A DNA stretch of 64,000 bases from Emergencia sp. 1XD21-10. GTDB lineage: Bacteria > Bacillota > Clostridia > Peptostreptococcales > Anaerovoracaceae. A program made the position numbers and the translations under genes. The stretch lies in the NCBI RefSeq assembly GCF_009936045.1, contig NZ_QWEQ01000004.1:170291-234290 (forward strand). The letters are read 5' to 3'. Within the stretch, counting starts at the first letter, position 1, and every line of letters begins with the position of its first letter. This document shows positions 33,501 to 41,236 of the stretch, one piece after another. Below the pieces are notes generated by a model. The model worked only from the letters and a program-made list of their open reading frames with translations. It had not been told where the DNA came from and made no database searches.

Positions 33501-36500
33501 TTTGTTATCTGCAAGGGCATCTACAATTAAACCGTCCCAGGAAAATACAAAGCCGTCTGCACAGTCAAAGTGCTGCGCAGCTGTGAAATTGTATTCCTGA
33601 TGGTAGGATTTATAGAAACTGCCGTCTGCATCGCAGCTGATCCAGCGACCTTTTCCATCTTCCACAGCCCATACCATATAGAGTTCGCCTTTATCTGCAT
33701 CTGTTTTGCTTACCTGGAACATTCCCTCTTTAGCGGTTCTGGTAAAGCCTTCTGGCAGGTCTTTTGGTGTATTGACATCTTCGAACTTGCCATTTTCGTC
33801 AGATTCTACCCATTTCTTTGTGCCGTTGTCATTGACATACACCTGATACCTGGTTTCTGTAATCGGATTTCCGGTATTCTCATCTTCTTTCGGATTTCCA
33901 TCTTCATCAAGCACCGGTTCTTCTTTGGTTGCCAGATACTTGTCTGCCTTTTTTACTAAGGTCCATTCGTTCGGCGCCTGCGGGTCGGTGTCCTCATCTA
34001 GCGGCACTACAATGGTCATAGGCTCCAAAATCTTAGCCGTAATATCGTCTGTACCGTATTCATCGACAGTGTCCTGATTCAGCTTTATCATGTTTTTGTT
34101 CAGAAGAATCAAGTCCATAATGTCAACTTCTTCTCCGCCTGTTAAAAGCTTCGGCGTAGTGTAGTCAATCTTTGCTACATAATCATCGGCGGTCATATCT
34201 TTCTTCACATGAATATCCGTATAGTTCATGCCGCCTTTCGTGTAATTCATGGAATAATCCACTTGATATGTGGTTGTAATGCCTGTTTCGGCATCTTTTA
34301 CCGTATATTCAGTAGAATAAGTCGCTCCTTTATCTGATTTTGCGATGTACTCGGTTTTGCACTCGTTATCATCGCCAATATCCAGACCTATCCAGCGCAG
34401 GATTTTTTCTCCGGTATCTAAGAGTTTCTGCCAGAAGCTCTTAGCACCGTCTTTATCTGCATGGTCACGAGTAACTTCTTCTAAAGCGATTTCCTTGTCC
34501 GTTTTAGAATCAAAAGCTTTGATTCTCTGCACACCGTCCACCTGCAGCACATCTTCTGCAGCATAGACATTAAAAGTGGCATCTTTTAATCTGGTCTTAT
34601 CCCAGACTGCTGCGTATCCGCTGTTGCCGTTAAACTTAGTCTGCAGCCAACCTGCCAGGCTCTCGCCGTTTTTGGTGATTTCGATTTTCCCTTTCGCAGG
34701 GTTATTCAGCATCGGAACGGTCAGATAGTATGTCACATAGTCCTTGCCGTCCTGATGCGGCGTCTGCTCTGTAACCGAAAACTTATATTTATTAAAAATG
34801 ACCTTGCCGTTTGCGGTAAAATCGGTTACTTTCTTTCCGGCAGAATCATAGATTACGACAGCATCGTCAAAGTCTTTTGGCATATCCGCATTGCTGCCCT
34901 CGCCTTTTTCATCATACTCTCCTACAAAGTATCCCTCCGGTACCGTCACTTCTTCCAGCTGGTAAATTCCGTATTCCAGCATATATGGCAGCACAATCTG
35001 TCCGTCTGCATTGCATTTGAAGATATAGTTGTTCTTTCCTGCTGCATCGCCGTCTGTATAGCTGCTGCCGTTTGGCAGGTACTTGCCATAGTTTGGTGCT
35101 GCAGTCGGGTCCGGCAGATCTGGATTTCCCAGATACTTGATGCGGAAAGCCGCATTTTCGTTCAGGCGAACGGTTTTACCGGTTTCAGAGTTGGTCTTGA
35201 CAATCTGTACCTTATTTTTCTTCGGCACATTGTCGGTATCTGTCGAAATAAGCTCGCCGTCATAGGTTACAGAGATTTCATGGGATTCTAACACATAGCC
35301 GTTAGAATCTGCGGAAATTTCTTTCACCAGATAATTGCCGTATGGCAGGTCGATTACACGAATCTGTCCGAACTTGCTGACAGTCAGCGGATTATTTTCG
35401 TCTGCCGGAGTACCGCTGTTATCTCTCACAACCCGGTAGCAGTTTGCGTAGTCATCATATCCAGCCTCGCCCGGTTTGACTGGTACAACCCTGATATATG
35501 GGTGGTCTTCATATCCGCCTGACAGCAGCTCGATGGTCCACTTGGAGTTGGTGGAGTATTCCAGCTTGCCGCTGCCGTTATCCGGCGTAAACGGGTCAAG
35601 GTCCGTCTTAGTCTTGACAATCTGCAGCTTGCCTCTAAAGTTGTCATTGACATAGGCTTTATCGCCTTTATCATCAATCATCGGCTGCGGATTGTCCGGG
35701 TCAATATCTGCCTCATTAGTCAGCGTTCCATTTTCGTATGTTATATTGTAGTCCATCGGACCATCATCTCTGCAGTGGGCATAGTAGGTAATGGTTCCAT
35801 GGTCACGAGTACCGCCTTTTTCGTCCGGAAATCTGCCGTCCGGCACACCGCTTTCTTCGGTGCTGACCGTCTTGCTGCCACGCCAGTAGTAGTCTGTGTA
35901 GAGCAGCGCCCCGCTGTCCGGATCGTAGGTCGGCACTTCCTCTTTGTCGAGTTCCGAAACATCGTCCCATGGCATAAAGTAAAACGGCGCATCACTGCAG
36001 CCGTTGACATCTAATGTCATGGATTCCACTACTTCCCCGCCAACAATCAAGTCGATGGTTGCATCCAGCGGCGCATCGCCCATGCCGGTATGAGAAGTTC
36101 CACTGCTTTGGTCAAACCCAGGATTCTTGTCGAACTTTTCTACATCTAATTCAAAAGATGGCAGTTTCGGCTCGCCCGGTTCGCCTGGTTCTGGTATATC
36201 AGTATCAGCCGTTAATTTGAAATACAGCTCCACAGGGTCATCGCCGCCGGTGGCTACTGTCTGCAGATGGTTGGAATCTGCAACAGGACTGGACTGATTG
36301 GTTGTAAATACCAGCAGATCTTTCTTGACCTTTGCAGCCTCTACCACCTTGTTTGCCTTAATCGGCTTGATGATAGTGTTCGGGTCAGCATTGCAGGTGA
36401 TGGTATACTCGTTGCCGTTACGCTTGATTTTCACATTCTTATTGGTGGACTTAATATCCTGATTCAGCTTATTGGTATCCTTTACTACTGCTTTCCAAGT

Positions 36501-37277
36501 TCCATCGGGCTGAGCAATCATCGGGATAGTCTGTCTTTTCGTAATCTTATTTGTTCTATCTGCAGTAAAGCTTAATGGTTTCTTATACTTTTTCATCTGG
36601 CTTAGCATCCAGTCATAGATTTTTCCTGCCGGTCTGCCTTTTACCGTATCCTTAAACCAGTTGGCGTTCATGGCATACTTTCCGGTGCGGCTTTTCAGTC
36701 CGCTGTCAACGGAAGTTCGAAGCCCCTGCTGAAACTCCCAGATGATATTCTGGGTCGCCCAGTACCAGTCGTCCAGATTACAGCCTGCAACCGGCACATC
36801 TTTTTGAGTGTGTCCAGGCTGTTTCCCAAAGAGAAGCGCAAGGCGCATACCCTCTAAAGTCTTATCGCTGTATGGCTGCATCCAGCGAAGCTTCATTAAA
36901 TCGCTCTGTTCATCAGCGCTGTAGCCGGTAGCACCAGCATTCATCCATGCGCCATGCTCTAGACAGTATGCCTGATAGCTGCCTTTGCTTGTCTTGGCTA
37001 CAATGGTCTTTTTCGCAGATGTCGCTCTCGCTAGACGGTAAACAAAGCCATCTCCGGCTTTGTTAGAGAATTTCGCCCAGTAATATCCGCCGCCTTTGTT
37101 ATTTGGATAATATGGTTTTCCGTCAGAGCCTTTTAGAGTTGCGCCGTCATACACTGACGCTTTGGTGGCTGCATAAGCTGTCATGGACTGGAGCGGCATA
37201 TATGCAAGAAGTATTGCAAATGCCAGAAGCAGCACCGCACCCTTACGCAGCCATGAATATGTTTTTTGCTTTCCCAT
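30522..37277 (-). CDS. Giant Cna-B/SpaA adhesin of element B (2251 aa)
   Basis: I place the start at ATG 37,277, with AAGGAGGAACTT upstream. The signal peptide ends near TAYA. A thioester/TQXA-type domain (YCLEHGAWM; TQNIIWEFQQGL) is followed by a long series of Cna-B-like domains. Two C-terminal SpaA repeats (GAIEITKVDMETGETLPGAE and GNFELLKVDKDTGKALAGAK) precede a GPQTGD sortase signal, a hydrophobic helix and a basic tail. It is a clear paralogue of the chromosomal 2047-residue protein at 55,320-61,463, sharing long stretches such as QYTPLVWD and GAVFGI. It is probably wall-anchored and helps donor-recipient or host adhesion. Confidence 0.9.
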   Translation of the reverse strand: MGKQKTYSWLRKGAVLLLAFAILLAYMPLQSMTAYAATKASVYDGATLKGSDGKPYYPNNKGGGYYWAKFSNKAGDGFVYRLARATSAKKTIVAKTSKGSYQAYCLEHGAWMNAGATGYSADEQSDLMKLRWMQPYSDKTLEGMRLALLFGKQPGHTQKDVPVAGCNLDDWYWATQNIIWEFQQGLRTSVDSGLKSRTGKYAMNANWFKDTVKGRPAGKIYDWMLSQMKKYKKPLSFTADRTNKITKRQTIPMIAQPDGTWKAVVKDTNKLNQDIKSTNKNVKIKRNGNEYTITCNADPNTIIKPIKANKVVEAAKVKKDLLVFTTNQSSPVADSNHLQTVATGGDDPVELYFKLTADTDIPEPGEPGEPKLPSFELDVEKFDKNPGFDQSSGTSHTGMGDAPLDATIDLIVGGEVVESMTLDVNGCSDAPFYFMPWDDVSELDKEEVPTYDPDSGALLYTDYYWRGSKTVSTEESGVPDGRFPDEKGGTRDHGTITYYAHCRDDGPMDYNITYENGTLTNEADIDPDNPQPMIDDKGDKAYVNDNFRGKLQIVKTKTDLDPFTPDNGSGKLEYSTNSKWTIELLSGGYEDHPYIRVVPVKPGEAGYDDYANCYRVVRDNSGTPADENNPLTVSKFGQIRVIDLPYGNYLVKEISADSNGYVLESHEISVTYDGELISTDTDNVPKKNKVQIVKTNSETGKTVRLNENAAFRIKYLGNPDLPDPTAAPNYGKYLPNGSSYTDGDAAGKNNYIFKCNADGQIVLPYMLEYGIYQLEEVTVPEGYFVGEYDEKGEGSNADMPKDFDDAVVIYDSAGKKVTDFTANGKVIFNKYKFSVTEQTPHQDGKDYVTYYLTVPMLNNPAKGKIEITKNGESLAGWLQTKFNGNSGYAAVWDKTRLKDATFNVYAAEDVLQVDGVQRIKAFDSKTDKEIALEEVTRDHADKDGAKSFWQKLLDTGEKILRWIGLDIGDDNECKTEYIAKSDKGATYSTEYTVKDAETGITTTYQVDYSMNYTKGGMNYTDIHVKKDMTADDYVAKIDYTTPKLLTGGEEVDIMDLILLNKNMIKLNQDTVDEYGTDDITAKILEPMTIVVPLDEDTDPQAPNEWTLVKKADKYLATKEEPVLDEDGNPKEDENTGNPITETRYQVYVNDNGTKKWVESDENGKFEDVNTPKDLPEGFTRTAKEGMFQVSKTDADKGELYMVWAVEDGKGRWISCDADGSFYKSYHQEYNFTAAQHFDCADGFVFSWDGLIVDALADNKAQTAQTVVTDPWGTKPQITHSAAYEYETKDNITTFKAEPKDLAPVYFKTNSGIKTSMIYQGGQTITSILVKQSQLYLFGEDSKPEDTTSTEKIFPLIEYTNTEETELIEWCKDLTPDNSKFERVFDDSNFVKVQRLEVSPDNKDEVAYEITIVSDNEDEEKGFKVTYPDSTVLRPVNCVDEGKDAGKLMFVSTEGTMMHPIGSPVATITTDENGIATTPNLPLGKYYIQEVKSGNGHVNNGQWREFNLTYKDQYTPLVWDEATLDNEAVAVKIDLQKLLETGYETGEYQPGGGAVFGIFTADEIEAVTKTEKKIDKKKIEADTLVGTVTVMGDGNGTTVAKLPQGRYYVKEISAPSGYKLNGTKYYFDAVDVLSADQIDFAYKDIGVNGYVTQDGNGNTVVDIESKYSKPMNNLSVDDTEYDLLKSEAKGNVTVEKLDGRTRTKIVVTAGQSSTVTFANGAALQIAAEKTAYTAAFDGAAPSKLELGSETNLTKTVEGTKTVIQYQPKVTKTNWLSEAVYKYAAPKNTESGEGGFTTVQPANKQLVLTSPESTSAVKASVDYEYGSAEMTFVGTVNSITVDGKPVDAADLDKPVLLKRIVRTPVMIENPDNPDQEIQKTDKDGNLVFDVKIEEASAVINFDDGVSYTVQLDKAGNFYMTAAGAVDKNLDTESTLTVDGKTELPKGINLKNTTAKTYARNNTDAGVLNITINQVKNDRLPEEPGTPTEPGSPKGAIEITKVDMETGETLPGAEFEIWSAKQSNGKWVKDKLIYTGVTGEDGKMTVSNLGYAVYFYHEIKAPDGYAIDNGYYQVEVKDGKVLAKVTMDNSRIKGNFELLKVDKDTGKALAGAKFEIFDGNKNVIYTAETAENGKLQLKNLLPGVYYYREIAAPKGYILDDTLHKFVITDSDNGKTIKVTVKNKLKTGIVDIDTPDNPGGGDDGNVTVTSNGPQTGDTTAFLPYVIALLLSIVAISVLIAYKRKKNRAEAMEKKE

Positions 37278-37313
37278 AAGTTCCTCCTTCATTATTTTTT
37301 TATCTATGTAAAA

Positions 37314-37390
37314 ACGGCTGCAGCAAAATGCCGGAGCCGTTGAATTTTTTTTGCACAAAAAAAGGAAAGACTGAGTTTCAATCTTTCCTT
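37314..37390 (-). promoter_or_regulatory. Tandem hairpin leader of the element B adhesin
   Basis: On the minus strand two terminator-like hairpins occur in series: AAGGAAAGA/TCTTTCCTT (37,362-37,390) followed by TTTTTTTG, and ACGGCT/AGCCGT (37,314-37,340) followed by TTTTTACATAGATAAAA. The latter leads to the binding site. The chromosomal adhesin has the same layout and shared connecting sequences (TTTGTG...AATTCAAC). A transcription attenuator is likely; the first hairpin may also end the upstream Fn3 gene. Confidence 0.65.
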
Positions 37391-37432
37391 ACTTGCACTT
37401 TATTCTGTTTTGATAAATTTATGGTTTGACAG

Positions 37433-38638
37433 TTAACGCATTACCCAAAAAGAATATCCGTTCTCATACCTAGATGGCGCATAATTTTTTCTAGTATAAA
37501 TAGTGAAACAGTCAGTTCCAATCCAGCCCGCTGGAAACATATCATCTGCAGGCATCCATGTTAAAGTGTTTGCTCTCATTTGACTCTCTACATCGAATTT
37601 CACTAAGGCTTTTGTTCTTTTCAGTGCAGTTTCTTTTGTCCAGTAATATCCAATCAATGCGGGAAAAGCTGCTGTCCATGAACTGTCTTCTGGTGTAGAC
37701 AGCTCAAAAGTAGGGTCTTTCATAGCTTTCTTATCTCCCCATCTTACACCACGGTATCCAGTTTCCGTGCTTGGATCCTCAACAAATCCAATAATATGTT
37801 CCATAGTATAATACTTTCCCTCCGGTCCGGTATATGGCTCAAAGTCCTCTGTCACCGGATTGTACTGCAGGCGCTTACCTTTAATGCTCTCACCGTATGC
37901 AATCAGTTCGGGCATCAGGTCGTCCATAGTCCAGTCTGGTACATACTCTTTCGGAGAAGTAAAGTAGCTGTATACTTTCTTCTTGCTCACGGTTCTATAT
38001 GAACGCACTTTGTATTCGTATTTATACCATTCACGAAAATCTGCTTTTGTACTGTCAAGATAAGATGTCTTTGTAGTTGTTACAACTCTTTTCCACTTGT
38101 TCTTACCTTTAATCGTTCTATACACCTCATAGCCGGATGCACCGCTGACAGCTTTCCAGCTTACCTTTGGCGTATGGTCGTATGGCTTGCTGACTGAACC
38201 GCCAAGTGTAATCTTTACAGATGGCGTTGCAGGCTGCACCTTGCTGCTCTTAGTAGCGGAGAAGCTGCCCTTGCCAGCCTTATTTACGGCTCTTACCTGG
38301 TAGTAATATGTTTTGCCGGTAGAAAGACCTGTATTGGTATATGAAGTGCCGGTAGTCGTTTTCTTTAAGGTATAGCTGCCGGACTTTCCGGTAGTGCTTC
38401 TGTAGACTTCATACTTCGTCGCACCGTCTACTTTTTTCCAGCTCACCTTTAGACTGTTGTAGCCATTTTTTAACACTGTAAGGCTCTGCACTTTCGCCGG
38501 CTTGGTAACTTTTACAGTTTCGGTAACCGGCGCAGTTGTATCTTTCGCAGACGGAATATCCGCTGCAAACGCTGGTGTAGCCATCGTCAGCATCATCGCT
38601 GCGCTTAATGCTAATGCTGTTAAATTCTTCATCTTCAT
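37433..38638 (-). CDS. Secreted protein with two Fn3 domains (401 aa)
   Basis: The signal peptide (MKMKNLTALALSAAMMLTMA, cleavage near AFA) is followed by two fibronectin type III-like domains. One is near residues 45-130 (YNSLKVSWKKVDGATKYEVY, YYYQVRAVNKAGKGSFS); the other, near 145-225, begins HTPKVSWKAVSGASGYEVY. A C-terminal domain of about 170 residues with many tryptophans follows and I do not recognise it. There is no sortase signal or membrane anchor. It resembles host secreted Fn3 proteins, such as that at 62,840, so it may be a captured host gene. AGGAGAG precedes the ATG. Confidence 0.8.
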   Translation of the reverse strand: MKMKNLTALALSAAMMLTMATPAFAADIPSAKDTTAPVTETVKVTKPAKVQSLTVLKNGYNSLKVSWKKVDGATKYEVYRSTTGKSGSYTLKKTTTGTSYTNTGLSTGKTYYYQVRAVNKAGKGSFSATKSSKVQPATPSVKITLGGSVSKPYDHTPKVSWKAVSGASGYEVYRTIKGKNKWKRVVTTTKTSYLDSTKADFREWYKYEYKVRSYRTVSKKKVYSYFTSPKEYVPDWTMDDLMPELIAYGESIKGKRLQYNPVTEDFEPYTGPEGKYYTMEHIIGFVEDPSTETGYRGVRWGDKKAMKDPTFELSTPEDSSWTAAFPALIGYYWTKETALKRTKALVKFDVESQMRANTLTWMPADDMFPAGWIGTDCFTIYTRKNYAPSRYENGYSFWVMR

Positions 38639-38696
38639 ATCGCTCTCTCCTCTTTTCTCTCAATTCCTTTTTATCTCATCAACTTTCTCATAGCTC

Positions 38697-38725
38697 TTGC
38701 ATTTTAGCTGTCACTATGGTATATT
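38697..38725 (+). promoter_or_regulatory. Plus-strand promoter for a putative antisense RNA
   Basis: TTGCAT, a 17-bp spacer and TATATT face the toxin-like gene. A transcript from about 38,732 would include a GGATAACCGC...GCGGTT hairpin and run into the toxin 3' region and its terminator at 38,781-38,815. This matches the layout of type I antitoxin RNAs that overlap the toxin message at the 3' end. Confidence 0.5.
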
Positions 38726-38780
38726 GTTATTAACAAGGATAACCGCTTTTGGTAGGGCGGTTCAGTCCTAAAAAGTTTTG

Positions 38781-38816
38781 GAATGAAACCGTCAAACGCT
38801 TAGTTTGGCGGTTTTG
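38781..38816. terminator. Terminator shared by the toxin-like message and the opposing RNA
   Basis: The arms AAACCGtCAAAC and GTTTGGCGGTTT pair with one mismatch; T-rich tracts follow on the plus strand (TGGTTTTATTT). It lies just downstream of the small gene at 38,820-38,906. Confidence 0.65.
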
Positions 38817-38819
38817 GTT

Positions 38820-38906
38820 TTATTTGTCGTTCTTCTTAAGAAGATTGGCAAGTGTAATTAGTACCAAGGTATAGCTTAAAAGCTCTTCCCATGTTATGTA
38901 CATCAT
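38820..38906 (-). CDS. Small hydrophobic peptide resembling a holin-like type I toxin (28 aa)
   Basis: The ATG at 38,906 (a second follows at once) is preceded by GGGAGGTGGTTGT. The peptide MMYITWEELLSYTLVLITLA continues NLLKKNDK: a short acidic start, one membrane helix and a lysine-rich tail. This is the pattern of putative holin-like or Fst/TxpA-type toxins in Firmicutes. A consensus sigma-A promoter containing a LexA box lies 120-150 bp upstream, leaving a leader of about 110 nt. A promoter and hairpin for an opposing RNA lie downstream. Expression is predicted to rise on DNA damage. Confidence 0.65.
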   Translation of the reverse strand: MMYITWEELLSYTLVLITLANLLKKNDK

Positions 38907-39025
38907 ACAACCACCTCCCTTCGTCAAGGTTGGTGGACCAAACCGCCAGCGGTATATGCCTTGGTTATATGAACCCTAAAATGCTGGTTGCACCAAAGGT
39001 TTTAACCTGTTTTTCTATACTATAT

Positions 39026-39054
39026 ATTATACAGAACATCTGTTCTTTTGTCAA
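39026..39054 (-). promoter_or_regulatory. Consensus promoter with an embedded LexA (SOS) box
   Basis: On the minus strand TTGACA (39,049-39,054), 17 bp, TATAAT (39,026-39,031) is a perfect sigma-A promoter. The spacer contains GAACAGATGTTC (39,034-39,045), matching the Gram-positive SOS box GAAC-N4-GTTC. LexA bound here would block transcription of the toxin-like peptide gene. Confidence 0.8.
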
Positions 39055-39104
39055 GATTTCTTAAGGGTATTTTGGCTGTATTTTCCTGTAATTTTGAGCA
39101 TATC

Positions 39105-39155
39105 AGCGGCAGCGAGCTTCTAATCGAATGGGGGGGGGAGAGCATCGCTGCCGCT
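39105..39155. repeat. Large stem-loop with a nine-G tract in the loop
   Basis: Perfect 11-bp arms (AGCGGCAGCGA and its complement) at 39,105-39,115 and 39,145-39,155 enclose a 29-base loop containing nine consecutive G (39,130-39,138). No U-tract follows, so it is not a plain terminator. It lies in the 400-bp gene-free gap between the SOS promoter and parB and could be a replication or recombination site. Confidence 0.6.
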
Positions 39156-39179
39156 AATATACTCTAGGGGTAAAATAAA

Positions 39180-39212
39180 ATACTTCTCCCCTGCGTAATT
39201 AGGAAGAAGTAT
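39180..39212 (-). terminator. Probable terminator after the parB at 39,308
   Basis: ATACTTCT and AGAAGTAT arms, then TTTATTTTA on the minus strand. It lies about 95 bp downstream of the parB stop and is the likely end of the replication/partition operon of element B. Confidence 0.55.
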
Positions 39213-39307
39213 CCGAAAAAAGATGTGCTATAAAGCACGGTACCATATTAGCACTTAAAAACCGCATTTTCAAGTAACATCGCCGATATTTCGTAAAATA
39301 TTTTTTG

Positions 39308-40153
39308 TCAAGTGTTTTTCAAAAATTTCTTTATTAAATTTTCAAGAAGTTTTTCTTTTTCTTTCGGTGCTTGGTACTCTGGAGGCAGCCGATCTATAAT
39401 TTCCTTTGAAATGCCAATCTTCACTTTTTCATTTTGATTCTGGTTTCTTTCTATGATTTGATTGATTTCGGTCGCCGTTAAGGTTTGACCGAAAGGTCTC
39501 TTTTCTTGGTAAGCAGTCCTGATTTCTCTAACCGCCTGTTGACTTAGAATCTTTCGACTTCCAATCAGTTCAAAGTAAATTCTATTCTGTATTTCCTCCG
39601 GCAGATACGAAGCTTCACTTCCTACACTGATACTGATTTTATGGCAGTCTACTAATTCTCGCAGTCTTGGTACTAAATAGGTCAGCCTGATGCGCCGGCG
39701 TTTTTCTCTTTCGTCCATCTGGTTCATATCATCAAAAAGTGCATTTCGGCGGATTCCGCCGTTTTGCACTTTTTCTATATCTTCTACAAATTCATCAAAA
39801 TATCTGAGCATAAATGCTTTTTCTGTAATCGTGATGTCTTCACGATACCGATTGCTTTCTCCGTAAAGGCAGGTTGCTTTACTATCATTTAGGTTGCAAA
39901 CCATACAAGGCACAGTTTCCAGTCCAACTTGCTTTGCAGCTGTCAATCTGGTTCTTCCCGCAATCAGTTCATACGCTGCAGCTCCAGTCGGGTCCTTTCT
40001 TACAATCAAAGGCTCCAGCACACCTACTTCTGCGATGCTTTCCACCAGCTCCGCTACCTTGCGTTTATTCAAATGAAAATATGCTACTCCATAATCTCCA
40101 CCAAAGAGACGGATCTCCTGAATAGGAATTTCCTGCACAACACACTCTTGCAT
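39308..40153 (-). CDS. ParB-like protein, third lineage (281 aa)
   Basis: An ATG at 40,153 follows GAGGGGAATTAGT. ParB hallmarks are present: IPIQEIRLFGGDYG at the start, LEPLIVRKDPTG near 47, ELIAGRTRLTAAKQVG near 61 and ESNRYREDITITEKAF near 98. A helix-turn-helix candidate lies near residues 145-165. It is diverged from the two other full-length ParBs. Its gene also contains a large palindrome (39,734-39,774) at the corresponding place. It lies apart from parA, at the distal end of the operon. Confidence 0.8.
   Translation of the reverse strand: MQECVVQEIPIQEIRLFGGDYGVAYFHLNKRKVAELVESIAEVGVLEPLIVRKDPTGAAAYELIAGRTRLTAAKQVGLETVPCMVCNLNDSKATCLYGESNRYREDITITEKAFMLRYFDEFVEDIEKVQNGGIRRNALFDDMNQMDEREKRRRIRLTYLVPRLRELVDCHKISISVGSEASYLPEEIQNRIYFELIGSRKILSQQAVREIRTAYQEKRPFGQTLTATEINQIIERNQNQNEKVKIGISKEIIDRLPPEYQAPKEKEKLLENLIKKFLKNT
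39734..39774. repeat. Intragenic palindrome inside the third parB-like gene
   Basis: Nested arms AAAAAGTGCA...TGCACTTTTT and CGGCGG...CCGCCG around ATT form a 41-bp dyad with two symmetric 3-base mismatched segments. It encodes the EKVQNGGIRRNALF segment, between the conserved TEKAF helix and the helix-turn-helix. Confidence 0.7.
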
Positions 40154-40173
40154 ACTAATTCCCCTCACTTACT

Positions 40174-40476
40174 TTATAGGGGCAGCTGCAGTTCTTCTTC
40201 TCTCCAGCCGCCAGCTTCGTCCGGATAAAGCAGGGTCATACCAATCCCGTTTTCAATACAGTATTCTTTAATCCAGTTCACAGCTGCTTCGTTCTCTCTA
40301 TTCACATAGAGGCTGAAATGTCTGCCCCTGGTCAGTCCTGCCATATCCTTGATTACCGTTTTGATAAATCCTTTGATTTCCTTTTCGTCAGTAAAATCTT
40401 CTTCACCAGAAAACATATCGTAACAAGTTTCCTCGTTATCATCATCGTAATATAAACTGAATTTCATTTCTAACAT
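40174..40476 (-). CDS. Small acidic hypothetical protein (100 aa)
   Basis: AAGGAGGAAGAAAGAG precedes the ATG at 40,476. The product begins MLEMKFSLYYDDDNEETCYD and looks like a mixed alpha/beta cytoplasmic domain (FIKTVIKDMAGLTRGRHFSL, WIKEYCIENGIGMTLLYPDE). It lies 20 bp upstream of parB in the same direction. I do not recognise the family. Confidence 0.65.
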   Translation of the reverse strand: MLEMKFSLYYDDDNEETCYDMFSGEEDFTDEKEIKGFIKTVIKDMAGLTRGRHFSLYVNRENEAAVNWIKEYCIENGIGMTLLYPDEAGGWREEELQLPL

Positions 40477-40535
40477 CTCTTTCTTCCTCCTTAAAATGTT
40501 TCGTCTAATAAAAAATCATTCTTTTACTGTTGTCT

Positions 40536-40700
40536 TTAGACTTTGAAATGTTGGCATATATCGTATCCGCTCTTTTTCCACTTCTCCTTTTCTCCTGGGT
40601 GCGTGAAATAGAATCTTTGCTTTCCCAGCTCATAAATAAGCATTAGCCGGTAGTCAGTTCCGTAAATATGCTTCCTACTTCTTCTCTTCAATATTACCAT
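40536..40700 (-). CDS. Small basic hypothetical protein (54 aa)
   Basis: The frame starts MVILKRRSRKHIYGTDYRLM at ATG 40,700, with AAAGGAAGCGCAGCAC upstream, and overlaps the previous gene by 26 bases. It continues with LIYELGKQRFYFTHPGEK and ends CQHFKV. The composition is protein-like (aromatic, basic) and the overlap suggests coupling. No family recognised. Confidence 0.5.
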   Translation of the reverse strand: MVILKRRSRKHIYGTDYRLMLIYELGKQRFYFTHPGEKEKWKKSGYDICQHFKV

Positions 40701-41205
40701 GTGCTGCGCTTCCTTTCAATCCACCCTCTATCGCATGGATAAGTGCAGATTTTATGTTATACGGTAAGTATAACACAGAATCGTCTAGGTTGTCTTTCAT
40801 GACTTGGAACTGTAAAAACTCCTGTAATTGATGCAAGCAGGTTACATATTCTCGATTTCTTAACAGCGTTTGGAGTTTTACCACATAATAAATATATGCT
40901 ATATCGTCACCTTCTTCCATATATTGGCGTGTCAAGTAATTTGTTTTCATTTTAGAAATGCAATCAGGCATATCCTTTAGCATTGCCAGCACTTCATTAG
41001 CTGCCTCCTTGCAATTTTCTTCTGTTTCTTCATAATGTGCATAAGGTTCGAGATATACCACAAGTTCTCTTACTGCTGCCAAATATTTGCACTTTTGATT
41101 ACCAACACCACCCAAAAAGAAAAAATACATAGTCGATCCTCCTAGTATTAAAAGAATCATTAAAAAGATTCTATTTATAAAAATTAACATTTCGGAACTA
41201 TCCAT
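40675..41205 (-). CDS. Membrane-anchored hypothetical protein (176 aa)
   Basis: One N-terminal membrane helix (residues about 8-32, IFLMILLILGGSTMYFFFLG) is followed by a cytoplasmic helical domain of about 140 residues. It lies directly downstream of the 139-residue membrane protein and may work with it. No motif recognised; it is part of the partition/replication operon of element B. Confidence 0.65.
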   Translation of the reverse strand: MDSSEMLIFINRIFLMILLILGGSTMYFFFLGGVGNQKCKYLAAVRELVVYLEPYAHYEETEENCKEAANEVLAMLKDMPDCISKMKTNYLTRQYMEEGDDIAYIYYVVKLQTLLRNREYVTCLHQLQEFLQFQVMKDNLDDSVLYLPYNIKSALIHAIEGGLKGSAAHGNIEEKK

Positions 41206-41236
41206 TTTCTATCCCTCCCACTTTGCTTCTAGGCGT

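Noticed and set aside
30522..37277. Many long plus-strand frames opposite the adhesin genes (also across 5,200-9,348 and 55,320-61,463)
   Set aside because: They lack spaced ribosome binding sites and familiar domains, and follow from the biased codon use of the repeat-rich genes on the other strand.
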